A stretch of 64,000 nucleotides of DNA from Candidatus Enterococcus moelleringii (GCF_017377575.1 NZ_JAFREM010000018.1:1-64000); one strand, 5' to 3'; positions 1 to 9,249 are shown, numbered from the stretch's first letter. Notes: generated by a model not told the origin, from the sequence alone. Translations and numbers: made by a program.

Positions 1-30
1 TTCCCCTCTACCCTATTTTTGACCTCGCAA

Positions 31-1503
31 TCAGCTGTTTTTTGCCAAAGGTGTTCGTTTAATTTTTTGATATTCCTCGTACAAAAGTTTGAACATTCCA
101 GTTTTGGTTTCAGTGGACAGCCCCTTCAAATCGATTAAAATGCTGGGCTTCGTCTGCTCAGGCAGATGATTCACAAAAGTTGAAATATATAGATCCACCT
201 CTGAAGCAGCGTTCTTCGCAAAGCTGTATTCAACGAAGGAAAGCTCAGCGAGAAATTCAATGATCTCCACCTGCAAGGGATAATTCGGCATAGGAGCAAT
301 CCCCACCTTCAGTTTTCGCTCATGCTGCTTCAAAAAAGGCGTTACTACATAATTCAGGTACAAAATAAGACTGTCGCTGCAATCCTCCACCCATTCCAAT
401 TCCATTTGGCGAGTGATTTTGTTTACAAAGGCGGTGATCCTTTTAACAGCTGCGCCTCTTGCCGGTAGCATATCCTGGCTGCGGACCTTAAATTCCGAAA
501 TGTTGAAAATCACCCGTTCCATCGGGAAAAACTTCAAAAGCACAATCAGAATATTGGCAGATTGTACCGGGGATTTCTTGTCCACTAATTTTGGCCCTAA
601 ATGAGTTAAGCATTGCTTTACCAGCTTAGCCAGCGCAGACTTTTCCTTCGCCAGCACCTCAAAGTAGTCCATCATTTTTTCCGTGCGAAGATCGTCGGGT
701 TCAATCACAAAGTTGGAATGAAAAATTGCATAAAGCAGTCCGTAAAATTCCTGCTGTGCCTGCTGTTGATCAGTCACATACTGGCCAATATATTTCCCTA
801 AATACTGACGGTCGTTTTCACTAAAAGGCAGATTATCCAAGGGGAAAAAAGGCATCGGATAATTTGCCGCCATCCGCTTCTTGGCAATTAAAAGAGTCAA
901 CAGCACTTCATCGGTATTAATGGAAGGACAGGTCAAAACACCAATTTTTTCCAACACTTCAATTTCCTCAGAAAGGTCGTTTTCATTTTCAATAATATCA
1001 GCCCCATAAGAAATAACCCAGAAAGCCGAATAAAAAAGACTGCGAATCTCAAATTCATTGCCGATAAATTTCATGCTGGAAAGGCGAATTTTAATGTCAA
1101 AACGTTTAAAAAAATCAACTAGGGGTGTCAGTATTCTCCTAGCTGAGGAGGTGGTGACATAGGAAAAAGTACAGAAATCAGCAAAGTCGTTCTCTGGATA
1201 CCTAAAGGCGTACAAAATAAAACGATAGGCCAGCGACTTCCGAGCCAAATACAGGCGGTATTCGGAAATATTCACTTGTTTTCTGATCCATGTAATGCGT
1301 GATTCTTCATCTAACAGTTTAAAACTATACAATTCAGCGACATCTCGATTTATTTTGGGTAAATAGGAATTAATGGTTCGTTTCGATAAGTTGGTTAAGG
1401 AACTTAAATAGGCGACTGAATATGTTCCCGAATCCAAATGAGTAATAGCCTCCAAAATAGCTATTTTCTTTCTCGCTTCTTCGTTTAAAAATATTGAGAG
1501 CAT
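31..1503 (-). CDS. Mga-family transcriptional regulator
   Basis: A 490-residue protein with an N-terminal helix-turn-helix of the Mga type (about residues 20-70, with the recognition-like stretch LSKRTINSYLPKIN), followed by a long helical region. The length matches Mga/AtxA-type stand-alone regulators, which usually carry central PRD-like domains. The ATG is preceded by GGAGGAGA at good spacing. It is divergent from the winged-helix regulator and the WxL surface locus, and enterococcal WxL loci often have such a regulator beside them, so control of that locus is likely but inferred. Family call is firm from the N-terminus; targets are unknown. Confidence 0.75.
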   Translation of the reverse strand: MLSIFLNEEARKKIAILEAITHLDSGTYSVAYLSSLTNLSKRTINSYLPKINRDVAELYSFKLLDEESRITWIRKQVNISEYRLYLARKSLAYRFILYAFRYPENDFADFCTFSYVTTSSARRILTPLVDFFKRFDIKIRLSSMKFIGNEFEIRSLFYSAFWVISYGADIIENENDLSEEIEVLEKIGVLTCPSINTDEVLLTLLIAKKRMAANYPMPFFPLDNLPFSENDRQYLGKYIGQYVTDQQQAQQEFYGLLYAIFHSNFVIEPDDLRTEKMMDYFEVLAKEKSALAKLVKQCLTHLGPKLVDKKSPVQSANILIVLLKFFPMERVIFNISEFKVRSQDMLPARGAAVKRITAFVNKITRQMELEWVEDCSDSLILYLNYVVTPFLKQHERKLKVGIAPMPNYPLQVEIIEFLAELSFVEYSFAKNAASEVDLYISTFVNHLPEQTKPSILIDLKGLSTETKTGMFKLLYEEYQKIKRTPLAKNS

Positions 1504-2118
1504 GGGTTTATTCTCCTCCGTCTATAAGGGCAGATGGTTCGGTCTCGAAATAATAGTGCAGGATCGGGACTAAGACTGCCGCTTCAGAATTTATTGTACC
1601 AATTCTTTTCTTAAAGTAAATATACGCAGAAAAAAAGATTTCGCTTCAAACCGGATAAAAAAGATTTATTTAATCGAAATCGAGTAATTTTGGTGAGAAA
1701 TTATCAGTGAAAACGGCTAAATGAATAGCGGAAAATTTTTTTTCTATTTTTTACCCCGTTCGCGGTGCATAAAATGGAAAAAAATCGAAAAAAAGATCAT
1801 TTTGATAACAGTATAAAAAGGGGAAAACCTTGTTAATCAAGCCTTAATTTGTTTATCAATAACCATTCTAGATATTAGATTTTGCTTATATCATAATGGA
1901 ACCTGAATTTTTATTTAATCATAATTGCAGTTATAATCTTAAGTGCTGAAAGTAAGAAACATTTAATAGCGTATAAAGTGTACATAAGTAACGTTCTGTA
2001 ATGATAAAAGGCGAAACCTGTGATCGTCAAGCTGGTACTAAGCAGAAATTAATTGAGAATGCGAATGAGAAATTTGTTAAGCACTGAAAAAAGTAAATCG
2101 ATAGGTGGTAGATCAATC
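1504..2118. other. AT-rich divergent regulatory region
   Basis: This 615-base gap separates two divergent regulator genes. It is very AT-rich with several A and T runs (1620-1680, 1735-1800). A TATAAT at 1932-1937 preceded by a weak -35 (TTTTAT, 1909-1914) is the best promoter candidate on the plus strand. No ORF with a ribosome site, no RNA gene and no clear terminator was seen. The A-tract content would suit a curved binding region for the Mga-type or winged-helix regulator, which is inference. Confidence 0.4.
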
Positions 2119-2811
2119 ATGAAATTTGAATATGTCTTGCTTCTGACCAAGAATGCGTTAAACGAAACAGATATCCAACTAAAGCTGCAGAGAATGGACA
2201 TCGATGTGTTTTGTACAACCCATTTTTCCGATGGTATTGAATTTTCAAAACGTTTCAGTCAGTTGCTAGGTAAACACTGGCTAGTTATTTTGAGTGAGAC
2301 CTTGTCAGACAACGAAGTGGAAGAAATTGCTGAGAAATTAAACGGTAGAATCACTATGATTCGAAAAATGGACAGCCCTCCAAAAGTAGAACGGCTGGAA
2401 AAAATGAAGAATCAAGGGATTAAGGATTGGATACCTTGTGCGGCAACAATTGAAGACTTTCACGAGCTGTTTGCCGTCACTCAATCAACTGTGACTATAG
2501 AGGAAGAACAAGATTTAGTAGGAAAACAAAATATCGCGGTATTGTATAGATTAACTAAAATAGAAAGAGATTTTATTAACAAATTGTTTGAGGCAAAGGG
2601 AGAGGTGTTATCTCGGGAGGAACTCGCCCAAGATCTATGGAAAAGCAATGAATCGAAATCCTTGGATTCCAGCAAGGCTCAGCTATCAATGATTACCAAA
2701 AATATTAATAAGAAGGTTGGCGAGCTTTTCAAATACGGCATCATGATCCAGACGGTTTGGGGAAGAGGGTATCGGTTAACTGATGAAGTGCTGCGCAACT
2801 ACTATATATAG
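2119..2811 (+). CDS. Winged-helix regulator with receiver-like N-terminus lacking the phospho-acceptor
   Basis: I chose the ATG at 2119 because AGGTGG lies just upstream; an upstream in-frame ATG at 2053 has no good site. The 230-residue product has an OmpR/PhoB-type winged helix at its C-terminus (about residues 130-225; REELAQDLW and the wing TVWGRGYRL). The first 105 residues look like a response-regulator receiver in outline, but the acidic pair is replaced by T10-K11-N12 and the phospho-acceptor position after beta-3 is Ser59 (LVILSE). Phosphorylation control is therefore unlikely. It has a clear paralogue at 60380-61147. It sits directly upstream of the WxL genes in the same direction and probably controls them. 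Confidence 0.72.
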   Translation: MKFEYVLLLTKNALNETDIQLKLQRMDIDVFCTTHFSDGIEFSKRFSQLLGKHWLVILSETLSDNEVEEIAEKLNGRITMIRKMDSPPKVERLEKMKNQGIKDWIPCAATIEDFHELFAVTQSTVTIEEEQDLVGKQNIAVLYRLTKIERDFINKLFEAKGEVLSREELAQDLWKSNESKSLDSSKAQLSMITKNINKKVGELFKYGIMIQTVWGRGYRLTDEVLRNYYI

Positions 2812-2885
2812 GGCGCTATTAATTGATTAGTAAAGCCAGCTATTCAAACGAGTGTTAGACACGATAGCGAAGGGTGCGAAAGTTC

Positions 2886-5558
2886 ATGCTGCAAAAATTA
2901 AAGAAAGCAGGGAATCGAAAGTTGAAAAAGGGTCTAAAGATTCTTAGTTTGATGTTTATTGCTTCCGCGTCAGTGGCGCCCGTATTTGCGGAAACGGTCA
3001 CTAAGAGTGGGGAAGTTCAAAGCAATCTTTCCAGTTCTGAAGAGCTGCCGCAGTCAAAATCAGACGAAATACTGGAAAACAGTCTCGACCAACTGAACCA
3101 GCGGGACATCGAAACGGAGGATTCAACAACCGCTACTGTTGAATCAACGGATGAGTCAGAAGCAACCGACACCTCAGACTCGATTGCTTCGACAGCTGAA
3201 ACAGATCAAATCGATGAACTGAATCGTGGGGAGCAATCCGAAGAAACCAGTCAAACGGAAGAATCCACAGAAGCAGCAATAAAAGAGACAACGGATCAGG
3301 CAGGGACTAAAGCCGCGGTAACACTTGATGGACCGACTGAACGACAGCTGCCGGTGGATACAGCTGCACTTGAAGGGGCGGATAATGTTGCGGTTCGTGA
3401 AGTAACGAATGAATCGGAGTTCCAAAGCGCACTTGGACTTTCGAGGGATGGCAAAAATATTACGGTTATTAAGATTAAAAATGATTTCAGATTAACTTAT
3501 TCTGGTCTTGGTCGCACTATGGTTTCCAATGAGGCTAATAGAATCATCGTCATCGAAGGAAACAATTACGCGATTGAGTTTACTGGAAGAAGCTACCAGA
3601 TGACGAATTCGGTCGATGTGGTTGTCCAAAATCTGAACATAGGCAACGGTAATCCTTGGGGGATATTCGATGGCTACACGTATAGTCTTAATGACAATTC
3701 TGTTTATACTTTTCACGACATTAAGCAAGCAGGAACCCAAATATTTGAAGGTGGTCGTAGCAAAGTCATCCTGTCTGGGGAGACTACCCTAGAAAATGGA
3801 GTGAGCGGAAACCCCAATTATATTTCGCCTTTTGACGGACAGACGTATAATTTTACCTACGATCGAGCTTATTACAACTCATCAAATATCGAAGCCGGAC
3901 AAATTTATATTAAGGAAGGTTCGAATATATTGGTTCGAAGTGGTATGAAGGGCGCCAATTTTGCTATTACTAGAAATGGCAATTTTTATATTGAACCTGG
4001 TGAACCTACTACAGTGACCTTAGATAATAATATCGTTTCTAGTTCTAATATACCGAATTGGACAATCGCCGATTATTCCCCGGCGGCCATTGCACTGAAT
4101 AACGCAGCTCAATCTGCTCCTTGGCCTAATGGAGAGGTGAATTACGAAGGACAAACGAGTAATTTATTTTATATTCCAAAAAGCGCCACGGTCGAAATTA
4201 TCAACGGTCAATCAAGACAGAGCAAAGCAGCTGTTCTCGATTTTACTGGAACAGGAGCTCGCGCCCAAATTGATGGCACATTGAAAATCACTTCCTATGG
4301 AGATGGGAGCAGAAATAAAGGACCCGGCGGTGAATTTTCTGGTGGGGAAGTCCCTGTTGAATTCCGCAATCGAGGGCTTTTAGCACTGGGGGAAGATGCA
4401 AGCTTTGAGATGAACATTACTGGTGCAACTTATAATAGTGGTCATGCACTCATGATGCGTGGCGAAGGTTCTGAGATTCGTTTGGGTAAAAATGCCAGCT
4501 TTAAAATTCGTTCGGATAGCCTAGATACCAGTCGAAACGATGGAACGATGATCTACATGGAAAAGCGCTCGGCAATCAACATCGGTGAGAACGCAATATT
4601 TGACATTGCTAAAACAAGAAACGGCAACGACAACGCTCTGATGAGATTGATATCAACCACTCTCAAAGCGGAAAATCCCCATTCAATCCGGTTATGGAAC
4701 AATCAAAACCTGAGTGAGACGTCAAACTATAATTGGCAGCCGCTGCGGAATACGACTATTACCTACAACGGTACGCCGATCAGCAGCAAGAGCACAAGTT
4801 CCACTCATTTAGCAAGCCAAGAGGGGTTTAACGCAAATTTTAATACCAATGCTCATCAACGAGTAGTATTTGAACCGCCGACAGCAGCCGTGTTGACCAT
4901 TCATCACCAAAAATATAAACATGGTACCGCCGAAGAAGAACCGGAAGAGGAAGAAATCTTAGTAAGCGTGAATGAAGAAATGGATACGGATTTCAGTCGC
5001 TATCAAAAAAATTATCCGGGTTACACTTACCGCGGACTCAAATCATCAAACCCTGATCCGCTGCCGCAATACATGCCTCCTGAAGGTATTGAGGTGGAAT
5101 TAGAATACACCTACGACGGCAGTCTCAAAATGAATTATCCGACAACCTATGACTTTGGCAGCCACGCAATCAATATAAATGGATTAACTCTTACCCAACC
5201 AAAAACGTTAGATGCCCAAGGCCAACCTACCGCTTTAACAATTACCGATGATCGCTATACTACAAATTTATGGCAACTCACCTTGGCCGAAACGAAGCCA
5301 TTAATGGTGAACTTAAGCGGTGGTGGAACGAGTTCATTAGCAGGTTGCTTGTACTACGACGACTTAGAAATCTCCAGCGCAGCGCGCATGGTAGAGTCAG
5401 ACACCTTTGCGGCCAATACCGAAACTACTAAGAATATTAGCGACACCTGGTCTGAGACAACCGGCTTAATGCTGAAAGTGCCGATTGATCAGCAATATGC
5501 CGGGGATTACTCTGGTGAATTGACTTGGACTCTGACGGCTGGACCTAGCAATGAGTAG
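2886..5558 (+). CDS. Large WxL-domain surface protein with beta-helix-like region
   Basis: An 890-residue secreted protein. The signal peptide ends near VFA-E (about residue 35), followed by a Ser/Thr/Glu/Asp-rich linker to about residue 140, then a long repetitive Asn/Gly-rich region (about 165-650) resembling the pectate-lyase-like adhesive beta-helix found in WxL proteins. The C-terminal WxL domain (about 700-890) carries the two hallmark motifs, LWQLTL and LTWTLTAGP. WxL domains bind peptidoglycan non-covalently. A GTG at 2874 is in frame, but the AAGGGTG ribosome site overlaps it and fits the ATG at 2886 better. It heads the surface cluster and corresponds to the large cscC-type protein; the ligand is unknown. 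Confidence 0.8.
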   Translation: MLQKLKKAGNRKLKKGLKILSLMFIASASVAPVFAETVTKSGEVQSNLSSSEELPQSKSDEILENSLDQLNQRDIETEDSTTATVESTDESEATDTSDSIASTAETDQIDELNRGEQSEETSQTEESTEAAIKETTDQAGTKAAVTLDGPTERQLPVDTAALEGADNVAVREVTNESEFQSALGLSRDGKNITVIKIKNDFRLTYSGLGRTMVSNEANRIIVIEGNNYAIEFTGRSYQMTNSVDVVVQNLNIGNGNPWGIFDGYTYSLNDNSVYTFHDIKQAGTQIFEGGRSKVILSGETTLENGVSGNPNYISPFDGQTYNFTYDRAYYNSSNIEAGQIYIKEGSNILVRSGMKGANFAITRNGNFYIEPGEPTTVTLDNNIVSSSNIPNWTIADYSPAAIALNNAAQSAPWPNGEVNYEGQTSNLFYIPKSATVEIINGQSRQSKAAVLDFTGTGARAQIDGTLKITSYGDGSRNKGPGGEFSGGEVPVEFRNRGLLALGEDASFEMNITGATYNSGHALMMRGEGSEIRLGKNASFKIRSDSLDTSRNDGTMIYMEKRSAINIGENAIFDIAKTRNGNDNALMRLISTTLKAENPHSIRLWNNQNLSETSNYNWQPLRNTTITYNGTPISSKSTSSTHLASQEGFNANFNTNAHQRVVFEPPTAAVLTIHHQKYKHGTAEEEPEEEEILVSVNEEMDTDFSRYQKNYPGYTYRGLKSSNPDPLPQYMPPEGIEVELEYTYDGSLKMNYPTTYDFGSHAININGLTLTQPKTLDAQGQPTALTITDDRYTTNLWQLTLAETKPLMVNLSGGGTSSLAGCLYYDDLEISSAARMVESDTFAANTETTKNISDTWSETTGLMLKVPIDQQYAGDYSGELTWTLTAGPSNE

Positions 5559-5571
5559 GGAGGAAAAAGCG

Positions 5572-5943
5572 ATGCTCAAAAGAAAAAGATTTATTTCAAT
5601 TATGTTGCTTTATTTACTGTTTTCGTCAGTTGCGTTCTCCTTGCCAACAGCCTACGCCAGCAGCTATGGCAGCAACGGTCAAATCGGGTTTTATGGAGAG
5701 TACGAGGAACCGCAAGAAGACAAAGTTGTTCCTCCAGCAGATTCGGCACCTGAATCTCGCACTTCAACAGAGCTTCCAAGGACAGCTGGAAGAGGCAGCC
5801 GGTACGGGATAACTGCCAACGGTAAGCGAACGCTGCCGCAAACCGGTCAAGTAAACTATTTTGGCATTAATCTAATTGGCTATCTGCTGGTAGGATTGTT
5901 GCTTTTATTAATAGTAAAAAACAAAAAAGGAGAACAGCAATAA
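5572..5943 (+). CDS. Small LPXTG-anchored protein (CscD-like)
   Basis: A 123-residue cell-wall protein. It has a signal peptide ending near YASS (residue 30), a short mature part beginning SYGSNGQIGFYGEYE, LPQTG at residues 88-92, a membrane segment and a basic tail (KNKKGEQQ). Position, size and sorting signal match the small CscD family of WxL/csc clusters. The ATG at 5572 follows AGGGAGGA; an earlier in-frame ATG at 5551 overlaps the previous gene and lacks a site. A second, imperfect sorting-like motif, LPRTA, lies at 68-72. The YGSNG segment is shared with the WxL protein at 6555-7274. Confidence 0.78.
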   Translation: MLKRKRFISIMLLYLLFSSVAFSLPTAYASSYGSNGQIGFYGEYEEPQEDKVVPPADSAPESRTSTELPRTAGRGSRYGITANGKRTLPQTGQVNYFGINLIGYLLVGLLLLLIVKNKKGEQQ

Positions 5944-6518
5944 TGAAAAAAGCACATGCAGCAATTGTCTGTTTATTACTAGGAACAACCATGCTAGGCG
6001 GTCTTTCAGCCAACGCAGCTGAGGACAAGACAGCAACTGGGAAAGTAACGTTTACTCGCGGTGGAGATGAAGGAAACAACGGCCTTTACATCGAAAGTGT
6101 CTCAGATCTTGACTTCGGATCACAAGTTATTTCCATTCAGGAACAAAACTATATGACTACCGGCAATAAATTTGAAGTAGTCGACATTTCTGGTTTGTAT
6201 TCAGGCTGGAATCTGCAAGTAAAACAAGGCGCACAATTTGCGGCAAATGGTTCTGAGCTTAACGGAGCCGAATTAACCTTAACCAATATCGCTTCTGACG
6301 GCACAGGCGTTGGTACAGCACCAGCAACAGTAGCCAGCTCTGTTAAGTTTGACAGCATGAACCAAAACTTTCCGATTGTATCAGCTGAAGCAAACCAAGG
6401 CAAAGGGAAATGGGGCTTTGACCATGGCAGTAATTTAGAAGTTCCTGCCAGTGCACTTCCTAACGCAGCCGAATATACCACTACGTTAACTTGGTCATTA
6501 GTTTCAGGACCTGCTTAA
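5943..6518 (+). CDS. WxL-domain surface protein
   Basis: A 191-residue secreted protein consisting of a signal peptide (cleavage near ANAA-E, residue 25) and one WxL domain. The two diagnostic motifs are YSGWNLQV in the middle and LTWSLVSGPA at the extreme C-terminus. The ATG overlaps the stop of the LPXTG gene (TAATG) and is preceded by AAAGGAGAACAGCA, so the two are translationally coupled. WxL proteins attach to peptidoglycan and interact with DUF916 proteins, one of which lies three genes downstream. It is the smallest version in this cluster (CscB-like). Confidence 0.85.
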   Translation: MKKAHAAIVCLLLGTTMLGGLSANAAEDKTATGKVTFTRGGDEGNNGLYIESVSDLDFGSQVISIQEQNYMTTGNKFEVVDISGLYSGWNLQVKQGAQFAANGSELNGAELTLTNIASDGTGVGTAPATVASSVKFDSMNQNFPIVSAEANQGKGKWGFDHGSNLEVPASALPNAAEYTTTLTWSLVSGPA

Positions 6519-6554
6519 TAATCAATCAAAAAAATTTATCGGAGGAAAATATAT

Positions 6555-7274
6555 ATGAAAAAGGCATCAATTCTAATCGCAGCGTTACTAGTAAGTGTTT
6601 CCGTTTTAGGCGGAACAGCGGCCCATGCGGCAACTTATGGATCAAACGGAGAAATCACCTTTATTCAAGACACTGATCCAACCGAACCAGGCAATCCAGA
6701 AGAACCGGGAAAACCAGTGGAGCCAGTTGATCCGACTGACCCAGAAGGACCCGGCGAAGGAACGGCCGGCCCGTTATCAATCGACTATGCGTCGAGCTTC
6801 CAATTCGGCAACCAAAAAATCTCCACCAAAACCGAAACCTATAACGCGCAGCTGCAAAAATACAACGGAGAGACTCCAGACGGCCCTAACTATGTCCAAG
6901 TAACTGACAAAACCGGTGAATATACCGGCTGGAATTTAACGGTTACTCAAGGCAGCCAATTCAAACAAGGAGAAAAAGAATTAAAAGGGGCGAAATTGTC
7001 CTTGAAAAATATTACAGCGAATAGTATCAACTTAGGCAACGGCGAAGATGCGATTGCAGGAGAAGATATTACCAACTTAGTCCCTGGAACTGCATCGCCA
7101 GTCGGTTCAGCTGAATCAGGAAAAGGGAAAGGAACCTGGACAATGCGCTTCGGTGCTGATGCAGAAGAGGCTAAAACTTCAGTTCAGCTGGAAGTTCCAG
7201 GCACTGCGAACCCTGAAAAAGGCAAATATGACACCGAGCTTACTTGGACACTGACTCAAGGACCAACTGCATAG
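6555..7274 (+). CDS. WxL-domain surface protein with Pro/Glu linker
   Basis: A 239-residue secreted protein. Order of parts: signal peptide (ending AHAA-T), the segment YGSNGEITF, a Pro/Glu/Asp-rich spacer (about residues 39-73) and a WxL domain with YTGWNLTV and a terminal LTWTLTQGPTA. The ribosome site is CGGAGGAAAA. It resembles the gene just upstream but has the added proline-rich spacer, which may lift the domain from the wall. It is a CscB-type component of the putative surface complex with the large WxL protein and the DUF916 protein. Confidence 0.85.
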   Translation: MKKASILIAALLVSVSVLGGTAAHAATYGSNGEITFIQDTDPTEPGNPEEPGKPVEPVDPTDPEGPGEGTAGPLSIDYASSFQFGNQKISTKTETYNAQLQKYNGETPDGPNYVQVTDKTGEYTGWNLTVTQGSQFKQGEKELKGAKLSLKNITANSINLGNGEDAIAGEDITNLVPGTASPVGSAESGKGKGTWTMRFGADAEEAKTSVQLEVPGTANPEKGKYDTELTWTLTQGPTA

Positions 7275-7299
7275 ACTGATCTTCAGCAAAGGAGAAAAA

Positions 7300-7407
7300 A
7301 TGAAAAGAACAACAATCCGTTTTGCTTCAACGAACCAGCCCAAAATTAACACTATTTCACATAAACAAGACGGGATTTCCGATTTTACGGAAATTCCGTT
7401 CATTTGA
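7300..7407 (+). CDS. Possible 35-residue ORF between WxL and DUF916 genes
   Basis: A short ORF begins 25 bases after the WxL stop, with a very strong ribosome site (AAAGGAGAAAAA then ATG), and encodes 35 residues starting MKRTTIRFASTN. Its end contains a hairpin (ATTTCCG at 7375-7381 with CGGAAAT at 7388-7394) and overlaps the ribosome site of the DUF916 gene. I recognise no domain. It could be a real mini-protein, a leader coupling translation to the next gene, or the remnant of a deleted gene. Only the ribosome site supports it. Confidence 0.3.
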   Translation: MKRTTIRFASTNQPKINTISHKQDGISDFTEIPFI

Positions 7408-7421
7408 AAGGAACGCGCAGT

Positions 7422-8513
7422 ATGAAGAATAAATTCTCATTTATTTTATTAGTTACTAGTTTTATTGCCTTGTTTATCAGCTTAGGAGCAGCTGATTTCG
7501 CCGAAGCCTCCGAGTTTCCCTTCAGCGTGAACCCAGTATTGCCGGAAAATCAAATTGCCGGCCAAAAAGGCTATTACGATGTCCTGATGCAACCGGGGCA
7601 GGAACAAGAGCTGAGCTTAGAGCTGGCCAACGGCACCGCTCAAGATGTAACGGTGAATATTGCCTTATCTAACGCCAAAACCAATGATAACGGCGTAGTT
7701 GAATATTCAGCTAATGAGATTCCTGTACATAGCTCCTTGAAACATCCCTTTGAGGATTTAGTTGAATACGAAAAACAAGTCACCATTCCAGCAGGAAGCC
7801 AGCAGGTCTACACTTTTAAAGTGAAAATGCCAGAAGAAGAAATTCCTGGAGTTATTGCCGGTGGGATTTTCCTGCAAGCAGTCGAAAATGAAAACCAAGA
7901 ATCGTCGGAAGAGCAAGGAGTAGCAGTAAAAAATAAGTTTGCCTACGCCTTGGCGGTATTGTTGAATCAATCGGAAGCTAAAGGGATCGGCGAATTGAAG
8001 CTGACCCAAGCCGAAGCTGCCCAACGAAATGTCCGTAATGTCATTAGAGGGCATTTTGAAAATCCAGCACCTTACTATCTAAATGGCTTAGCAATTATCG
8101 GGGAAGTTACCAGAGAAGGTGAAGACGAAGTACTCTACTCCTCAACTAGCGAAAATATGCAAATGGCGCCGAATTCATCCTTCTGGTACAGTATTCCGCT
8201 GGATGGGCAGGAGTTAGAAGCCGAAAATTATGTTTATCGAGCTACAGCCTATGCCGTTAAAGACACCGATGGGGAATATACCTTTGGTGAAGACAACGAA
8301 GGCAATCCGCAAAACTATCAGAAAAAATGGGAATTTGAGCAGCCCTTTGAAGTAACCCGGGGAACTGCGTCTTCCTTTAACGAGGCTGATGTGGATGTAC
8401 AAGAAAACAAACCAGATATGACTTGGATTTATTACTTGCTGGGTGCGATTATCTTCCTATTGTTAATCGTCGTTATTTTGTTAGTCAGAAGAAACAAAAA
8501 GAAAGATGAATAG
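7422..8513 (+). CDS. DUF916/DUF3324 WxL-interacting membrane protein (CscA-like)
   Basis: A 363-residue protein with a signal peptide (ending near ADFAEAS), an N-terminal DUF916 domain (about residues 30-160; FSVNPVLPENQ is typical of the start), a DUF3324 domain (about 165-320) and a C-terminal membrane segment with a basic tail (VRRNKKKDE). In this family the first domain binds WxL proteins or peptidoglycan and the second is reported to bind host surfaces. ATG 7422 is chosen because AAAGGA lies about 9 bases upstream; the in-frame TTG at 7404 precedes that site. Its end overlaps the sortase start, so the two are coupled. Confidence 0.85.
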   Translation: MKNKFSFILLVTSFIALFISLGAADFAEASEFPFSVNPVLPENQIAGQKGYYDVLMQPGQEQELSLELANGTAQDVTVNIALSNAKTNDNGVVEYSANEIPVHSSLKHPFEDLVEYEKQVTIPAGSQQVYTFKVKMPEEEIPGVIAGGIFLQAVENENQESSEEQGVAVKNKFAYALAVLLNQSEAKGIGELKLTQAEAAQRNVRNVIRGHFENPAPYYLNGLAIIGEVTREGEDEVLYSSTSENMQMAPNSSFWYSIPLDGQELEAENYVYRATAYAVKDTDGEYTFGEDNEGNPQNYQKKWEFEQPFEVTRGTASSFNEADVDVQENKPDMTWIYYLLGAIIFLLLIVVILLVRRNKKKDE

Positions 8514-9249
8514 GATTGCTTTACGCCTGCTGATGCTGGTTTTATTAATCGTGGGAACCGCCTTTATCAGCTTGAATATTGCCAAAGGCTGGATGCTGGT
8601 TTTCCACCAAGCAGGAAACGAACCAGTCACCAGTCTAACCGAACTAAAAGAACCTAAATTCGAACCGATCCAACCGATTACCTTATCCGATGTCTGGCAA
8701 ACTCCACCTACCGAAAATCAAGCGATAGGAACACTGATTATCCCATCGTTACAGATGAACTTACCAGTTTACGCTGGCCTAGAATCAGTGGATTTATTGT
8801 CAGGAGCCGGGACGATGTTTCCCGAAAGAAACCCGCAAACCAATAATTTTGTGATTGTCGGGCATCATGTCGGCTATTCGGAGCTGTTGTTTGGCAGTCT
8901 AGGTCAGCTGGAAAACGGTTCTCGTATTTTTCTCAATTATTTGGGTGAGGATTATGAATATGAGACCACTAAAAACCAAGTGATTCCCGAGACTGCGGTG
9001 TCCGTAGTGGATGAAGCAAATCGAGGAGAACTGACGTTGCTGACGTGTGACAAGGCTGGGGCTACTGAAAATCGCATTATGATCAAAGCTGCTCAACTAC
9101 AAAAGGCTGCGATTTCTATCGCCGAGAATCACAAGGTTCGCCACCACAGGAAAATCCCAGCCAAGCTCGTCTGGCAGACCGCTGTTTTGAGTGTGCTTTT
9201 CACCGCTTTCCTGTTGATTATCTTTTCAGTTACCAAAAAGGAGCAGTAG
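8506..9249 (+). CDS. Sortase with class A-type active site
   Basis: A 247-residue membrane transpeptidase that would cut an LPXTG signal and join the protein to the wall. Catalytic features are visible: His at 120/121 (VIVGHHVG), Cys181 (LTLLTC) and Arg190 (ENRIMIK). It has an N-terminal membrane segment (about 5-25) and also a C-terminal hydrophobic segment (about 220-240), unusual for class A enzymes and more typical of class C. The ATG overlaps the DUF916 stop. The only sorting-signal protein in the cluster is the small LPQTG protein, which is its likely substrate (inference). Confidence 0.85.
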   Translation: MNRIALRLLMLVLLIVGTAFISLNIAKGWMLVFHQAGNEPVTSLTELKEPKFEPIQPITLSDVWQTPPTENQAIGTLIIPSLQMNLPVYAGLESVDLLSGAGTMFPERNPQTNNFVIVGHHVGYSELLFGSLGQLENGSRIFLNYLGEDYEYETTKNQVIPETAVSVVDEANRGELTLLTCDKAGATENRIMIKAAQLQKAAISIAENHKVRHHRKIPAKLVWQTAVLSVLFTAFLLIIFSVTKKEQ

